Below, one piece after another: positions 1 through 8,031 of a stretch of DNA of 64,000 bases. The stretch's first letter is position 1; each line of letters begins with the position of its first letter. Both the position numbers and the translations under genes were made by a program. Under the pieces are notes generated by a model. It made no database searches. It saw only the letters and a program-made list of their open reading frames with translations, and was not told the origin of the DNA. The DNA is from CAVSUZ01 sp963795415 (GTDB lineage Bacteria; Pseudomonadota; Alphaproteobacteria; Acetobacterales; Acetobacteraceae), in contig CAWCHQ010000001.1 of the NCBI GenBank assembly GCA_963795415.1, positions 1,302,001-1,366,000 on the forward strand, written 5' to 3'.

Positions 1-180
1 GGCAATGAGGGAGCCAGCGCCGGTATGGGCGGCAACATGGGTGCCGCCGGCAGCAACATGAACACGGGCACCAGCGGCGGCACAGGTGCCGGCGGCAGCA
101 TGAATACCAGTGGCGGAAGCGCTGGCGGAGCCGCCGGTGGTGCGGCCGGCACTGGAAATGGCGGAACGACCTCGCAATAG
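1..180 (+). CDS. C-terminal end of a glycine-rich low-complexity protein (partial)
   Basis: The open frame enters from the left edge and stops with TAG at 178-180, giving about 59 visible residues. They are almost entirely Gly, Ala, Ser, Thr, Asn and Met, with imperfect repeats of the type GG-(N/S)-MNT-(G/S). No domain can be recognised. Such tails occur on secreted or surface proteins, but the N-terminus lies outside the window, so no function is assigned. Confidence 0.6.
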   Translation, partial: GNEGASAGMGGNMGAAGSNMNTGTSGGTGAGGSMNTSGGSAGGAAGGAAGTGNGGTTSQ

Positions 181-271
181 CTGCCGCTGATTAGTATCCG
201 GTCGCGGGCGGTCCTGGATCACCAGGGCGCCCGCTTCCAAAATGGCGCCCTTCGCGGCATCAGCACGGTCC

Positions 272-1054
272 ATGTCCGAAGCCGATCCCTTCGTTACTGA
301 AACCCGCTCAGGCCATTTAGCCCTTCTCCTGCTCCGGCGGCCTCCCAACAACTTCGTAAGCGTGGGGATGGTCGCTGCGCTTGCCACAGCACTCGAGCAG
401 TTGGACGCGGACGCGTCCTGCCGTGCGATCATCCTTTCGGCCGAAGGCAAGCATTTCTGCGCGGGAGCGGATCTGGGCGGTCGCGCGGAAGGCGGACGAG
501 CCGAGGCCGTCGAGCATAGTCGTCACCTTTATAAGGAGGCGATCCGTCTCTGGCGAACGGCGAAGCCAATTGTAGCGGCGGTGCAGGGTGCGGCTATCGG
601 AGCAGGGCTCGGCCTGGCAGTCATGGCCGACTTCCGCATTGCCAGCCCAGAGGCGAGGTTCTCCGCAAACTTTACCCGCCTGGGTTTTCATCCCGGCTTC
701 GGCCTGACCGCCACGCTGCCACGGCTGATCGGCCACCAGCATGCTGCCAAGATGTTCTATACCGGCCGCCGCCTGACCGGCGAGGAAGCAATCCGCACCG
801 GCCTGGTGGATGAGCTCGTCCCTCACGATCGCCTTATGGAAGCCGCCCTGGCGCTTGCCACTGAAATTGGGCAATCCGCCCCGCTGGCAATCCCGGCGAC
901 CCGAGAGACACTGCGACGCGGTCTGGCGCAGGCCGTCCAGGCGGCCACCGAGCGCGAGTACCAGGAGCAGGCCTGGCTGCGGCAGACCGAAGACTTCCGG
1001 GAAGGGGTCAGGGCGATGGCAGAGCGGCGTCTGCCAGATTTCAAAGGACGCTGA
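272..1054 (+). CDS. Enoyl-CoA hydratase/isomerase family protein
   Basis: A crotonase-fold protein of about 260 residues, the usual family length. It should hydrate or isomerise a CoA-linked acyl chain in fatty-acid or aromatic-acid breakdown; the substrate cannot be read from the sequence. The oxyanion-hole segments are visible: KHFCAGADL near residue 60 and GAAIGAGLGLAVMADFRIA near residue 110. The start at 272 (MSEADP) is preferred to an upstream in-frame ATG at 242 because family similarity begins there; neither has a strong ribosome site. It is followed on the same strand by a small hypothetical gene. A second crotonase gene, decayed, lies at 57.9 kb. Confidence 0.88.
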   Translation: MSEADPFVTETRSGHLALLLLRRPPNNFVSVGMVAALATALEQLDADASCRAIILSAEGKHFCAGADLGGRAEGGRAEAVEHSRHLYKEAIRLWRTAKPIVAAVQGAAIGAGLGLAVMADFRIASPEARFSANFTRLGFHPGFGLTATLPRLIGHQHAAKMFYTGRRLTGEEAIRTGLVDELVPHDRLMEAALALATEIGQSAPLAIPATRETLRRGLAQAVQAATEREYQEQAWLRQTEDFREGVRAMAERRLPDFKGR

Positions 1055-1096
1055 CCCGGGTAACCTGCTAAAATCAGGCACGTTGCCGAGTTGCGC

Positions 1097-1348
1097 ATGG
1101 ACACCGAAACCGCACGCTACGTCCTGAACCTTGAGGGCCGCATCACCGCACTCTCAGGCGTTGTGGCCCTTCTGATCTGGGCGCTGCGCCAGCGCGGCGT
1201 ACTAGATCCAGGGATCGAGCACCAGATCTATGCGCATGCAAGCGATGCGATCGGAGGCTTGCCCGCGGAGGTCGAAGCCCCGGCGGACCGGCTGCTGCTT
1301 GCGTTGCAAGCGTCAGCCGGCGCTGTCGGCTCCCCGATCAGCGACTAA
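1097..1348 (+). CDS. Small hypothetical protein
   Basis: A reading frame of 83-85 residues starting MDTETARYVLNLEGRI (a TTG two codons upstream is possible). It has one hydrophobic stretch, ITALSGVVALLIWALRQRG, which could be a membrane helix, followed by a predicted helical tail. I do not recognise the family. It lies 42 bases behind the enoyl-CoA hydratase gene on the same strand and ends convergently against the phasin-like gene, overlapping it by 4 bases. The codon pattern looks coding, but a chance frame cannot be excluded. Confidence 0.5.
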   Translation: MDTETARYVLNLEGRITALSGVVALLIWALRQRGVLDPGIEHQIYAHASDAIGGLPAEVEAPADRLLLALQASAGAVGSPISD

Positions 1349-1882
1349 ACGGGCCCACGGATCGGATGCGGCTCCAGCGCGCGCAAGGCGTTCTCGGTCA
1401 CCTTTGACAGCGTTTGCAGTATGGCATGGTTCGCAGCCACGGCCTCGTTGATGACGTCGGAGTAGATGTCCCGCTGCCACTGCGCCAGCTCGGTCAGCGA
1501 CGTGCAACGCGACAAACTCTGGGGCGCGTTGCCGAACCTGGTCATGAACCGCTGTGACAGATCAATCGCCGTTTTTTGCCAGTCTTGTACGGCCTGACCG
1601 ATCTGTCCGTATGACATCAGCATGGATTTCGAGATCGGCCGTGGTGCGATCGGCCGATTGAAGATAGATTTTAGCGATCTGTGCGGCGCTGTCCGATACC
1701 CGGATGCAATCGGCCAGGCTACGCTCCGCTACCGGCGCCTGAGCTGCGGCAATCGCCTGAAGGGTCAAACGAACCGCTTCCTCGCCCTGATCCATGGCGC
1801 GCCGCGCGACTTCCGCCATCATGTCAGCGGGTTTGTGCCCCGCGATATCCCCTTCTGCCGCTCGTGCGGTTGTGTCAGCCAT
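1345..1882 (-). pseudogene. Phasin-like protein, interrupted by a frameshift
   Basis: Two overlapping minus-strand frames together make one phasin-like protein of about 178 residues. The first runs from ATG 1882 (MADTTARAAEGD), preceded by a clear AGGAGG ribosome site, through a helical segment ending near ADLEI. The second continues with YGQIGQAVQDWQ and a typical phasin tail (SLTELAQWQRDIY, NHAILQTLSKVTENA). Phasins coat polyhydroxyalkanoate granules. The frame changes near 1610-1625. Neither half is a complete phasin, so this is a decayed gene or a one-base assembly error. Two genuine overlapping genes are possible but less likely, because the second frame has no ribosome site. Confidence 0.6.
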
Positions 1883-1976
1883 TCCCCGCTCCTCCTGTGT
1901 TCGCAAACCCGAGGATAGTTGCAGACCAGCGATAACGGCAGACGAATCGCCAGTCATCGAGAGATCGTGAAACCAG

Positions 1977-2926
1977 CTACAGTTTTTCGACTGTCATCTC
2001 ATTAACATGAGGCAGCACAACTTCGATCAGCCGCTTGGTTTGCGCATACATGTCGTCATCGCTGCGCGACACGGGACGAAGAATGAATTTCGAGACACCC
2101 GCCTGTACGTACTCTGTGACACGTTGCAAGATTGTTTTGGCATCACCGACCGCGAAATAAGCTTCGGGCTCGCGTCCCGTCCGCCTTCTATAAGCGGCAA
2201 ACGCATCCCGTGCGACCGGATCGCCTGTCTTGCCAAACCGGAAAGGAATTCCGGTGCCGTAGTGATCGGCATCGATTGCGCGACCGGTCTGTGTCAGGGT
2301 CGCCTTAATCCGCCTGATGGCTTCGTCCGCCTGGGCCGGAGTTCTCGGGGCCAGCCTGCCAGCCCGTGCCGAATTGGGCCGTACGCCATATGGCAGCCTC
2401 CGACGACCCCCCGATCCACATCGGCAGTTCGGTCGTTGCGGGGCGGGGTGATATCGATGCCTGGTGCAGGTGAAAGAAGCGGCCTTCAAAATCAACCGCG
2501 TCCTGCGTCCACAACCGCCGTATGATCTCGAGGGCTTCGTTCGTCCGGGCGCCTCGCGTCCGCGTTTCGATCCCCATGCTCGCCCATTCAGGGGCCAACG
2601 GGCTGCCGATGCCGAAACCCGGCAGCAATCGCCCCTCGGACAACACATCGATCGTCGCACATTGCTTTGCCACGAGCACCGGTTCGCGGAGTGCGAGTGA
2701 CAGCACGTTCACTCCGAATTTCAGCCTGCGCGTGCGGCCGGCGATCGCAGCCAGCGCGGTCATGCTCTCGAGGATCGGCGTGCGGCTGACAATCCGGTCC
2801 GTCTGCCACAGCGAGTTGACGCCGCCGGCCTCGCAAAGATCGACAAACCGCCAGAATCCCGAAATGGTGTCGAATGGGAATTCGGCCAGGCCCAGTCCTG
2901 CCGCGATCTTCCGCACTACCCTACCC
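1977..2926 (-). pseudogene. Luciferase-like (LLM class) flavin-dependent monooxygenase, frameshifted
   Basis: A bacterial luciferase-fold monooxygenase using reduced flavin; the substrate is unknown. The probable start is GTG at 2926 (VRKIAAGLGLAEFPFD), with GGAGGG about 8 bases upstream. The first frame carries the N-terminal barrel (SLWQTDRIVSRTP, RTRRLKFGVNVLSL, LLPGFGIGSPLAPEW, MWIGGSSEAA). After GTGWQAGP the match moves to another frame (RTPAQADEAIRRIKATL) and runs to the stop at 1977. The switch falls at the GGGG run 2347-2350, so a one-base indel explains it. Total length of about 316 residues fits the family. It is transcribed divergently from the MFS gene, which is also frameshifted at a GGGG run. 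Confidence 0.75.
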
Positions 2927-2931
2927 TCCGG

Positions 2932-4255
2932 TTGCCATCGGACGCCAAGCGGCCCAGGATTGCGCTGGCGAGAACCAACCGCAAACGAGGAACGCCCACC
3001 CTGTCTATAAGCTGCTCCATCACGGCGCGTCCGCTCGCGCGGCTGCGCTCGTTCGGTGGGGCCGATTTCTGGCGCCTCTGGTATGCCGGCCTGATCGCAT
3101 TCTTCATTCGCTGGATGGAAACGCTGGCGGTCGCCGTTTTTGTGTTTCAGCGCACGCACTCGCCCTTTCTCGTCGCTATGCTGACGATGCTGCGAATACT
3201 GCCCATGGGACTGTTCGGCAGTCTGATCGGAGTATGGGCCGAGCGGGTCCAGCGGCGCACCGGCCTTGTCATAATGATCCTGCTGCTGGGGGTAACCGAC
3301 ATTGTGCTAGCGGCGCTGGCCGCGTCGGGCAGGCTGACCATATGGCAGATCGCGCTGGGAAGTTTCGTGAACGGAGTTGGCTGGGCTGCCGACAATCCCG
3401 TCCGGCGCGTCGCAATGGGGGAGGTCGCGGGCAGCGGCCGCATGGGTACCGCAATGTCGATCGATGTTGCGGCCAACAACGCCGCGCGCATTTTCGGACC
3501 GGTGGTCGGAGGGTCGCTGCTGGCTTTTGCCTCTATCGAATCCGTGTTCGCATTGGGCGCGGCACTCTATGCGACATCTTTGGTCGCGGCACTGACGCTG
3601 GGCTACCGAAACCACGCGGCATACAAGGTTCGGGGATCAGGTACTCGCCGGAATCGCGGATAGTGTGCGTTATGTGCGACAGGACCAGCTTCTGTCCGCC
3701 ACGCTTGTGGTGACATTGCTGTACAACGTTTTCGCCTGGCCCTTCACCAGCATGGTTCCGGTAATTGCACAGCAGAACCTCCATCTCGGGGACGCAGCAA
3801 CCGGCACGCTGGCAAGCATGGACGGGGTAGGCGCCTTCATCGGCGCACTTGGTATGGTCTTCGTGACCTCCAGCCGGAATTACGGAGCATTGTACGTGGG
3901 CGGTATGGCGATCTACAGCGTGATGGTTACATGCTTCGCGCTGTCGCCGGTGCCGCTTTCGGCCGGGCTGGCGCTGCTTATCGAGGGATTAGGCGGCGCC
4001 GCCTACAGCATATTGCAGGCGACACTCGTCTATCAGTTCTCCCCGCCCGAAATGCGCAGCCGGTTGCTGGGGCTGGTTTCCACTTGCATAGGCATTGGGC
4101 CGCTCGGTTTTTTTCATCTCGGCTGGATGGCAACTTCTATCGGCGCTCGGTGGGCCACCGCGCTGACCGGCGTGGAGGGGTTGATCGCGCTGGCCGCAAC
4201 ATACCCGTTCTGGAAAGTCCTTCTCACACCCGCTCAAAGCCGCAAACCCACATAG
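2932..4255 (+). pseudogene. Major facilitator superfamily transporter, frameshifted
   Basis: A roughly 12-helix MFS permease of the enterobactin-exporter-like type, likely an exporter of an unknown small molecule in the inner membrane. The first half (GGADFWRLWYAGLIAFF to ALTLGYRNHAAYKV) is in one frame. The second half (VLAGIADSVRYVRQDQ to FWKVLLTPAQ) is in the next. The switch lies at the GGGG run 3632-3635, after which the first frame stops at 3661-3663. Repairing one base gives about 410-440 residues, normal for the family. The start is uncertain: TTG 2932 opens the frame but sits only 5 bases from the divergent gene, so a start near 3001 is also possible. The 3' end overlaps pobA tail to tail by 22 bases. 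Confidence 0.75.
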
Positions 4256-5415
4256 TTCTCCGCAAACGAAGTGGAAGCGGCAACCGACGAAGCCACGTAG
4301 TCAAGTTCAGCCATCTGAACGCGCCGCTCGAATGCGGTGTGATTTTCAAACCGGTGCAGCATGGAAGTCACCCACCACGAAAATCGCTGCACTTTCCAGA
4401 TCCGCGCGAGGCACGTGCTGGAATATGATTCCAGCAAATCGGTGCGCCCGTTGCGGAGAAAAGCTTCAAAGGCCGCCGCCAGTACCCAGATATCGGCGAC
4501 CGCCAGATTAAGCCCCTTCGCTCCCGTCGGTGGCACGATATGTGCGGCGTCGCCGGCGAGAAACAGGCGCCCATACTGCATCGGCTCTATGACAAAGCTT
4601 CGCATCGGGGTAATGCCCTTTTGCAGAATTGGTCCGTCCTTAAGAACGAACCCGTCGCGTTCCGTCCGCGCGCGAAGTTCCTGCCAAATACGGTCATCGG
4701 ACCACCGGGTCAGGTCCTCGTCGGGGGCGCATTGCAAATAGAGACGACTGACCCGCTGCGAACGCAGTGATAACAGCGCAAAGCCGCGCTCGTGGTTCGC
4801 ATAGACAAGCTCGTGCGACGAAGGCGGCGCCTCGGCCAGAATACCAAGCCAGCCGAACTCATACTCACGATCGAACCCCTGCAGCGCGCTCTCTGGAATC
4901 GACGGCCGGCACACGCCATGGAATCCGTCGCATCCGGCGATGAAATCGCATTCCAGACGCTTGGGCTGCCCGGCCTCTGTCCAGGTAATGCCTGGCCGGT
5001 CACCCGCAATGTCCTGCAAAGCGACATCACTCGCCTCGAACACGATCCGCCCATGCTCAGCCATGCATGCGGCGACGAGGTCCTGAACCACCAGATGCTG
5101 GCTGTACACCATCACATGGCGACCGGTAAGCGCCCGGAAATCGATCCTGTGGTCGCGACGGCCAAAGCGCAGCAGCACCCCTTCATGGGGGATTCCCTCA
5201 CGCCGCATGCGCTCGCCCACGCCGCACTGATCCAAAATCGTCTCTGTAGTGTATTCAAGTACACCGGCGCGGATCCGGTTCTCGATGTAGTCGCGGCTGT
5301 GCCGCTCCAGAATCACTGACTCGATCCCGCAAAGATGCAGCAGATGCGACAGCAGCAATCCTGCTGGCCCGGCGCCGACGATTCCGACCTGGGTGCGGAT
5401 CGCGCCGGCGCCCAT
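4234..5415 (-). CDS. pobA: 4-hydroxybenzoate 3-monooxygenase
   Basis: An FAD-dependent aromatic hydroxylase that converts 4-hydroxybenzoate to protocatechuate with NADPH and O2 in the cytoplasm. The 393 residues match the family length. The FAD-binding GAGPAG is at residues 14-19, the PobA-typical ERHSRDYIENRIRAGVLE at about 37-54, and the second FAD motif (RLFLAGDAAHIVPPTGAKGLNLA) follows in the C-terminal half. The start at 5415 overlaps the stop of the upstream GFA gene by one base (TGATG), indicating translational coupling; a longer frame upstream is not used. No pobR-like regulator or protocatechuate dioxygenase is nearby. Confidence 0.9.
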   Translation of the reverse strand: MGAGAIRTQVGIVGAGPAGLLLSHLLHLCGIESVILERHSRDYIENRIRAGVLEYTTETILDQCGVGERMRREGIPHEGVLLRFGRRDHRIDFRALTGRHVMVYSQHLVVQDLVAACMAEHGRIVFEASDVALQDIAGDRPGITWTEAGQPKRLECDFIAGCDGFHGVCRPSIPESALQGFDREYEFGWLGILAEAPPSSHELVYANHERGFALLSLRSQRVSRLYLQCAPDEDLTRWSDDRIWQELRARTERDGFVLKDGPILQKGITPMRSFVIEPMQYGRLFLAGDAAHIVPPTGAKGLNLAVADIWVLAAAFEAFLRNGRTDLLESYSSTCLARIWKVQRFSWWVTSMLHRFENHTAFERRVQMAELDYVASSVAASTSFAENYVGLRL

Positions 5416-5822
5416 CACCCCGGCATTTTCGGGAAACTCTTCATCTCGTGGCCAAGCTGAACCCATGGCTGGGCACTGTCGCAGTAAATCTGCATCGCGG
5501 GCTTCACCCAGCTTTTGTCGTGCAACGTTCCCGCGGCGATCATCACGACATCCGGCAGCGCCGCAGCTTCATCCGCGATGGAGGCACCGCAATTCGGGCA
5601 GAAGCTGCGCTGGACCGGCTGCCCGCTGTCACCCAGTTTCGTGAAACTCTTGAGATCGCCGGTCACGCTGAACGCCGGTTTCGGCACGCCGACAACCACG
5701 GAAAAAGGGGCGCCGGTGAATCTCTGACAATCAATGCAATGGCAAATGCCGGTGAAGACGGGTTCCCCGCTGGCGGAATAACGGATACTGCCGCAAAGGC
5801 ACTCGCCGGAGATTTCCGGCAT
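5415..5822 (-). CDS. GFA family (glutathione-dependent formaldehyde-activating enzyme-like) zinc protein
   Basis: A 135-residue CENP-V/GFA domain protein. The zinc-binding cysteines are visible in the family pattern: GECLCGSIRY near residue 7, ICHCIDCQRFTGAPFS near 28, and FCPNCGASI near 72. Some members bind S-hydroxymethylglutathione, but for most the activity is unproven. The start at 5822 is supported by GGGAGG upstream. It overlaps pobA by one base, so the two are probably co-transcribed. Formaldehyde handling linked to demethylation of methoxylated aromatics is a plausible but unproven role. Confidence 0.85.
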   Translation of the reverse strand: MPEISGECLCGSIRYSASGEPVFTGICHCIDCQRFTGAPFSVVVGVPKPAFSVTGDLKSFTKLGDSGQPVQRSFCPNCGASIADEAAALPDVVMIAAGTLHDKSWVKPAMQIYCDSAQPWVQLGHEMKSFPKMPG

Positions 5823-5950
5823 GACCTTGCCTCCCGTGGTTGTCGCGCTCCGACGTTGGCACGGCCGGCCAGTCGCGCGCAACGGCGGATCGGGCGTGCG
5901 CCGATACTGCGATAGGTGTATGGTAGCTTCGGCGGGCAATCGGTGGGCCC

Positions 5951-6775
5951 ATGTCCGGCGTTGTGCTTGCGATTCCTGATCGTCCGGAAAACGCCCCGCG
6001 GGTGCTGGCAGCCGCAATGCGCCTGGCCGAAGTCACCAATTCGTCGTTGATAAACGTGCTGGTGATCCGGGTTCCGCCTGCCACAACGATCCTGCAGACC
6101 GAGGAGATACTCAGCAGGCGGGACGCGTTGCGCATCAACGCCGAGGAACAAGCCCGGGCCGATGCCATCAGGCGCGCCTGCGATAACTGGGCCGCGAGGG
6201 CACCAGGTTCCGCTGCAATTGTTGAGTGGTTCGACTTCGAAGGATTGCCCGATCAGCTCGTTGGTGAATGGGGACAGCGTGCCGATTACATAATTTTGCC
6301 GCGGCTGGCGGAGCACCCGCGGGAAGCCGAGCGTCAGGCGATCCGCGCCGCTCTGTTTGACACCGGCCGCCCGGTTCTCCTGGTTCCACCAGGGTCATCG
6401 CCGATGGAGTTCGGACGCCGGATCGCAATCGCCTGGCGCCCAGACGAGCGAACCGTAAAAGCCGTGCTCTCGGCGCTGCGATGGGCCGAGCGCTCGGACG
6501 AAGTGCACGTTCTCGCCGGGGCCCGGGACATGGCGGCATCGCCCCGGCTTCCGGAGATTCTGGTCGAGCATGGCGTGAAGGCGATGCTGCACCTGCTGCG
6601 GGTGGGCGGTGAGCGAGCCTTTGGGGAAGAGTTGCTCGAAACGGCGCACCGGCTCGGGGCCGACATGCTTGTCATGGGTGCATTCGTCCACCACCCGGTC
6701 CGCAACATGGTCCTTGGCGGTGTTACCCGCTACATGCTGACACACACCGATTTGCCGGTGTTGCTGCGGCACTGA
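5951..6775 (+). CDS. Tandem-domain universal stress protein (UspA family)
   Basis: A 274-residue cytoplasmic protein made of two UspA domains. The first (about 1-145) ends with TGRPVLLVPPG and the second (about 150-274) with DLPVLLRH. The second domain retains the glycine-rich nucleotide-binding region (MGAFVHHPVRNMVLGGVTRYML) seen in ATP-binding Usp proteins; the first is more degenerate. Two-domain Usps are typically induced by starvation, oxygen limitation or oxidative stress. It is the upstream member of a pair with the gene at 6890; the two are separated by a 101-base structured repeat. Confidence 0.88.
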   Translation: MSGVVLAIPDRPENAPRVLAAAMRLAEVTNSSLINVLVIRVPPATTILQTEEILSRRDALRINAEEQARADAIRRACDNWAARAPGSAAIVEWFDFEGLPDQLVGEWGQRADYIILPRLAEHPREAERQAIRAALFDTGRPVLLVPPGSSPMEFGRRIAIAWRPDERTVKAVLSALRWAERSDEVHVLAGARDMAASPRLPEILVEHGVKAMLHLLRVGGERAFGEELLETAHRLGADMLVMGAFVHHPVRNMVLGGVTRYMLTHTDLPVLLRH

Positions 6776-6876
6776 GCAGACCTTCGCGGCTTGTGCCACG
6801 CAAGTCTGCTTAGAAGTTATTGAAGCGCATCATCTTATCGGCGGAGCGCCGAAACGCTTCGCTGGATGATGCTTAG
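6776..6876. repeat. Structured dispersed repeat, copy A
   Basis: This 101-base block begins directly after the stop codon of the first usp gene and ends 13 bases before the start of the second. It is nearly identical to 29711-29812 (about nine differences). Two hairpins are visible: arms GCAGAC/GTCTGC with an inner GGC/GCC stem in the first half, and arms GCATCATC/GATGATGC enclosing GGCG/CGCC in the second. The linker AGAAGTTATTGAA is conserved in both copies. It may be a REP/MITE-type element or a small structured RNA that became part of the intergenic leader. Confidence 0.85.
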
Positions 6877-6889
6877 CCGGAGGCGAATC

Positions 6890-7699
6890 ATGGCCGATGT
6901 GGTTCTGGTGGTGCTGAGGCGTCCCGAGATGGCGCTGAACCTGCTGCATGCCGCACAGCGGATGGCGACCCTGATGGGCGGAGCCCGGATCAACGTTCTC
7001 GCAATTCAAGAGCCGCTTCAGATAAGTGCGCTGGCGGCGGAAGCGCTGATCCAGGAGGCGGATGCGGTTGTCCAAGCGAAATACCGGGAACGGCAGCGCG
7101 TGGCGTCGCTAAGCGAGCATTTCAAGGCTTGGATTGGCACGGCGGGCGCAGATGCCTCCTGGATGGGAGCAACGGGAAATCCCGCCGATGTCGTGAGCGA
7201 ACGGGGCCGCCGCGCCGATCTGGTGGTGGCGGGTCAGCCCTCGCAGGGCGACCGGCTGGCCCGGCAGATGTTCTCAGCGGCGGTATTCAGCACCGATCGC
7301 CCGGTGCTGATTGTGCCGCCGGCCGGCAGGGCGATATTCGGCCGGCGTGTGGCAATTGCCTGGCGGGACGACAAGCAGGCGATCAAGGCGCTGATTCCGG
7401 CGCTCCGCTTTCTGAGCAGTGCAGAGGAGGTGCATGTCCTTGCAGGCGTGCGCGCAGGCGCACCAGCCCCGCAGATGCCCAGAGTTCTGTTGGAACATGG
7501 CGTCTCGGCCAAACTGCACGTGCTGCAGATTGGATCTTCACCGTTCGGCCAAACACTGCTGGAGACTGTCGGGCGCTTGTCCGCTGACCTTTTGGTGATG
7601 GGTGCCTTTGCCCATAGCTGGCTGCGCGAAACGATCCTGGGCGGCATGACGACCTACATGCTCGATCACGCAGACCTGCCGGTTCTGCTGCGGCACTAG
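6890..7699 (+). CDS. Tandem-domain universal stress protein, paralogue of the upstream gene
   Basis: This 269-residue two-domain UspA protein is clearly paralogous to 5951-6775 along its whole length (shared blocks FGRRVAIAWR, SSAEEVHVLAG, EHGVSAKLHVLQIG, LPVLLRH). The start MADVVLVVL at 6890 is chosen because GGAGG lies 7 bases upstream; an in-frame ATG at 6866 falls inside the structured repeat and lacks a ribosome site. The nucleotide-binding glycines are present in the second domain (MGAFAHSWLRETILGGMTTYML). The pair probably arose by local duplication, with the repeat inserted between the copies. Confidence 0.88.
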   Translation: MADVVLVVLRRPEMALNLLHAAQRMATLMGGARINVLAIQEPLQISALAAEALIQEADAVVQAKYRERQRVASLSEHFKAWIGTAGADASWMGATGNPADVVSERGRRADLVVAGQPSQGDRLARQMFSAAVFSTDRPVLIVPPAGRAIFGRRVAIAWRDDKQAIKALIPALRFLSSAEEVHVLAGVRAGAPAPQMPRVLLEHGVSAKLHVLQIGSSPFGQTLLETVGRLSADLLVMGAFAHSWLRETILGGMTTYMLDHADLPVLLRH

Positions 7700-7701
7700 A
7701 G

Positions 7702-7757
7702 CAGATCGCGCTTGACTGGAAACGCTTGCGTTTCCGGCAGCGCGTGAATCTGCTCGC
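7702..7757. repeat. Nested palindromic repeat
   Basis: Starting just behind the usp stop codon there is a nested inverted repeat: outer arms GCAGAT/ATCTGC, then GCGC/GCGC, then GGAAACGC/GCGTTTCC around a two-base loop. Palindromes of this shape are dispersed in many alphaproteobacterial genomes. It could form a stem-loop at the 3' end of the usp transcript. Confidence 0.6.
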
Positions 7758-7769
7758 GGACAGTGGGCA

Positions 7770-7800
7770 GAGCGTGTTCAGTCCCCCTGAACACGCTCTA
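7770..7800 (+). terminator. Strong hairpin, possible terminator of the usp operon
   Basis: AGAGCGTGTTCAG and CTGAACACGCTCT form a perfect 13-bp stem with a short TCCCC-type loop. No long T-run follows, so it may be a Rho-dependent stop, an mRNA-stabilising hairpin or another dispersed palindrome. It separates the usp pair from the riboswitch transcription unit. Confidence 0.5.
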
Positions 7801-7865
7801 AGCTCCGAGCCTAATCTGTCCCGAGCCTAATCTTGAACCGGCGGTAATAGTGTCCTAGGCTATAG

Positions 7866-7947
7866 GCGCTGTTGATGGGGATGGGGTTCCCCAAAACCGC
7901 CCGTACACGGGCTGATGACCCCTACCGCGCAAGGGATGCGGTGGGGT
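7866..7947 (+). promoter_or_regulatory. Fluoride riboswitch (crcB motif)
   Basis: The conserved core of the fluoride aptamer is readable: GGGGATGGGGTTCCCC at 7877-7892, AAAACCGC, a short hairpin (CCCGTACACGGG), then GCTGATGACCCCTAC at 7910-7924. The first stem is GGGG 7877-7880 with CCCC 7889-7892. The pseudoknot is GGGG 7883-7886 with CCCC 7919-7922. A competing hairpin pairs CCCCTACCGC (7919-7928) with GCGGTGGGG (7938-7946) and would open the pseudoknot when fluoride is absent. The RNA lies about 90 bases upstream of a CPA2 antiporter gene, a known class of gene controlled by this riboswitch. An ON switch by fluoride is inferred. Confidence 0.9.
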
Positions 7948-8031
7948 CCCAACGCCTCCTTTGCGTGTCGCTGAATCGACCGGTGATCCCGGTCGCTGAA
8001 CGACGCCGCACCCGCGCGGCAGGGGGATGGC

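Noticed and set aside
1562..1957. Programmed ribosomal frameshifting in the phasin-like gene
   Set aside because: No slippery heptamer followed by a pseudoknot is visible, and similar one-base lesions occur in several unrelated neighbours.
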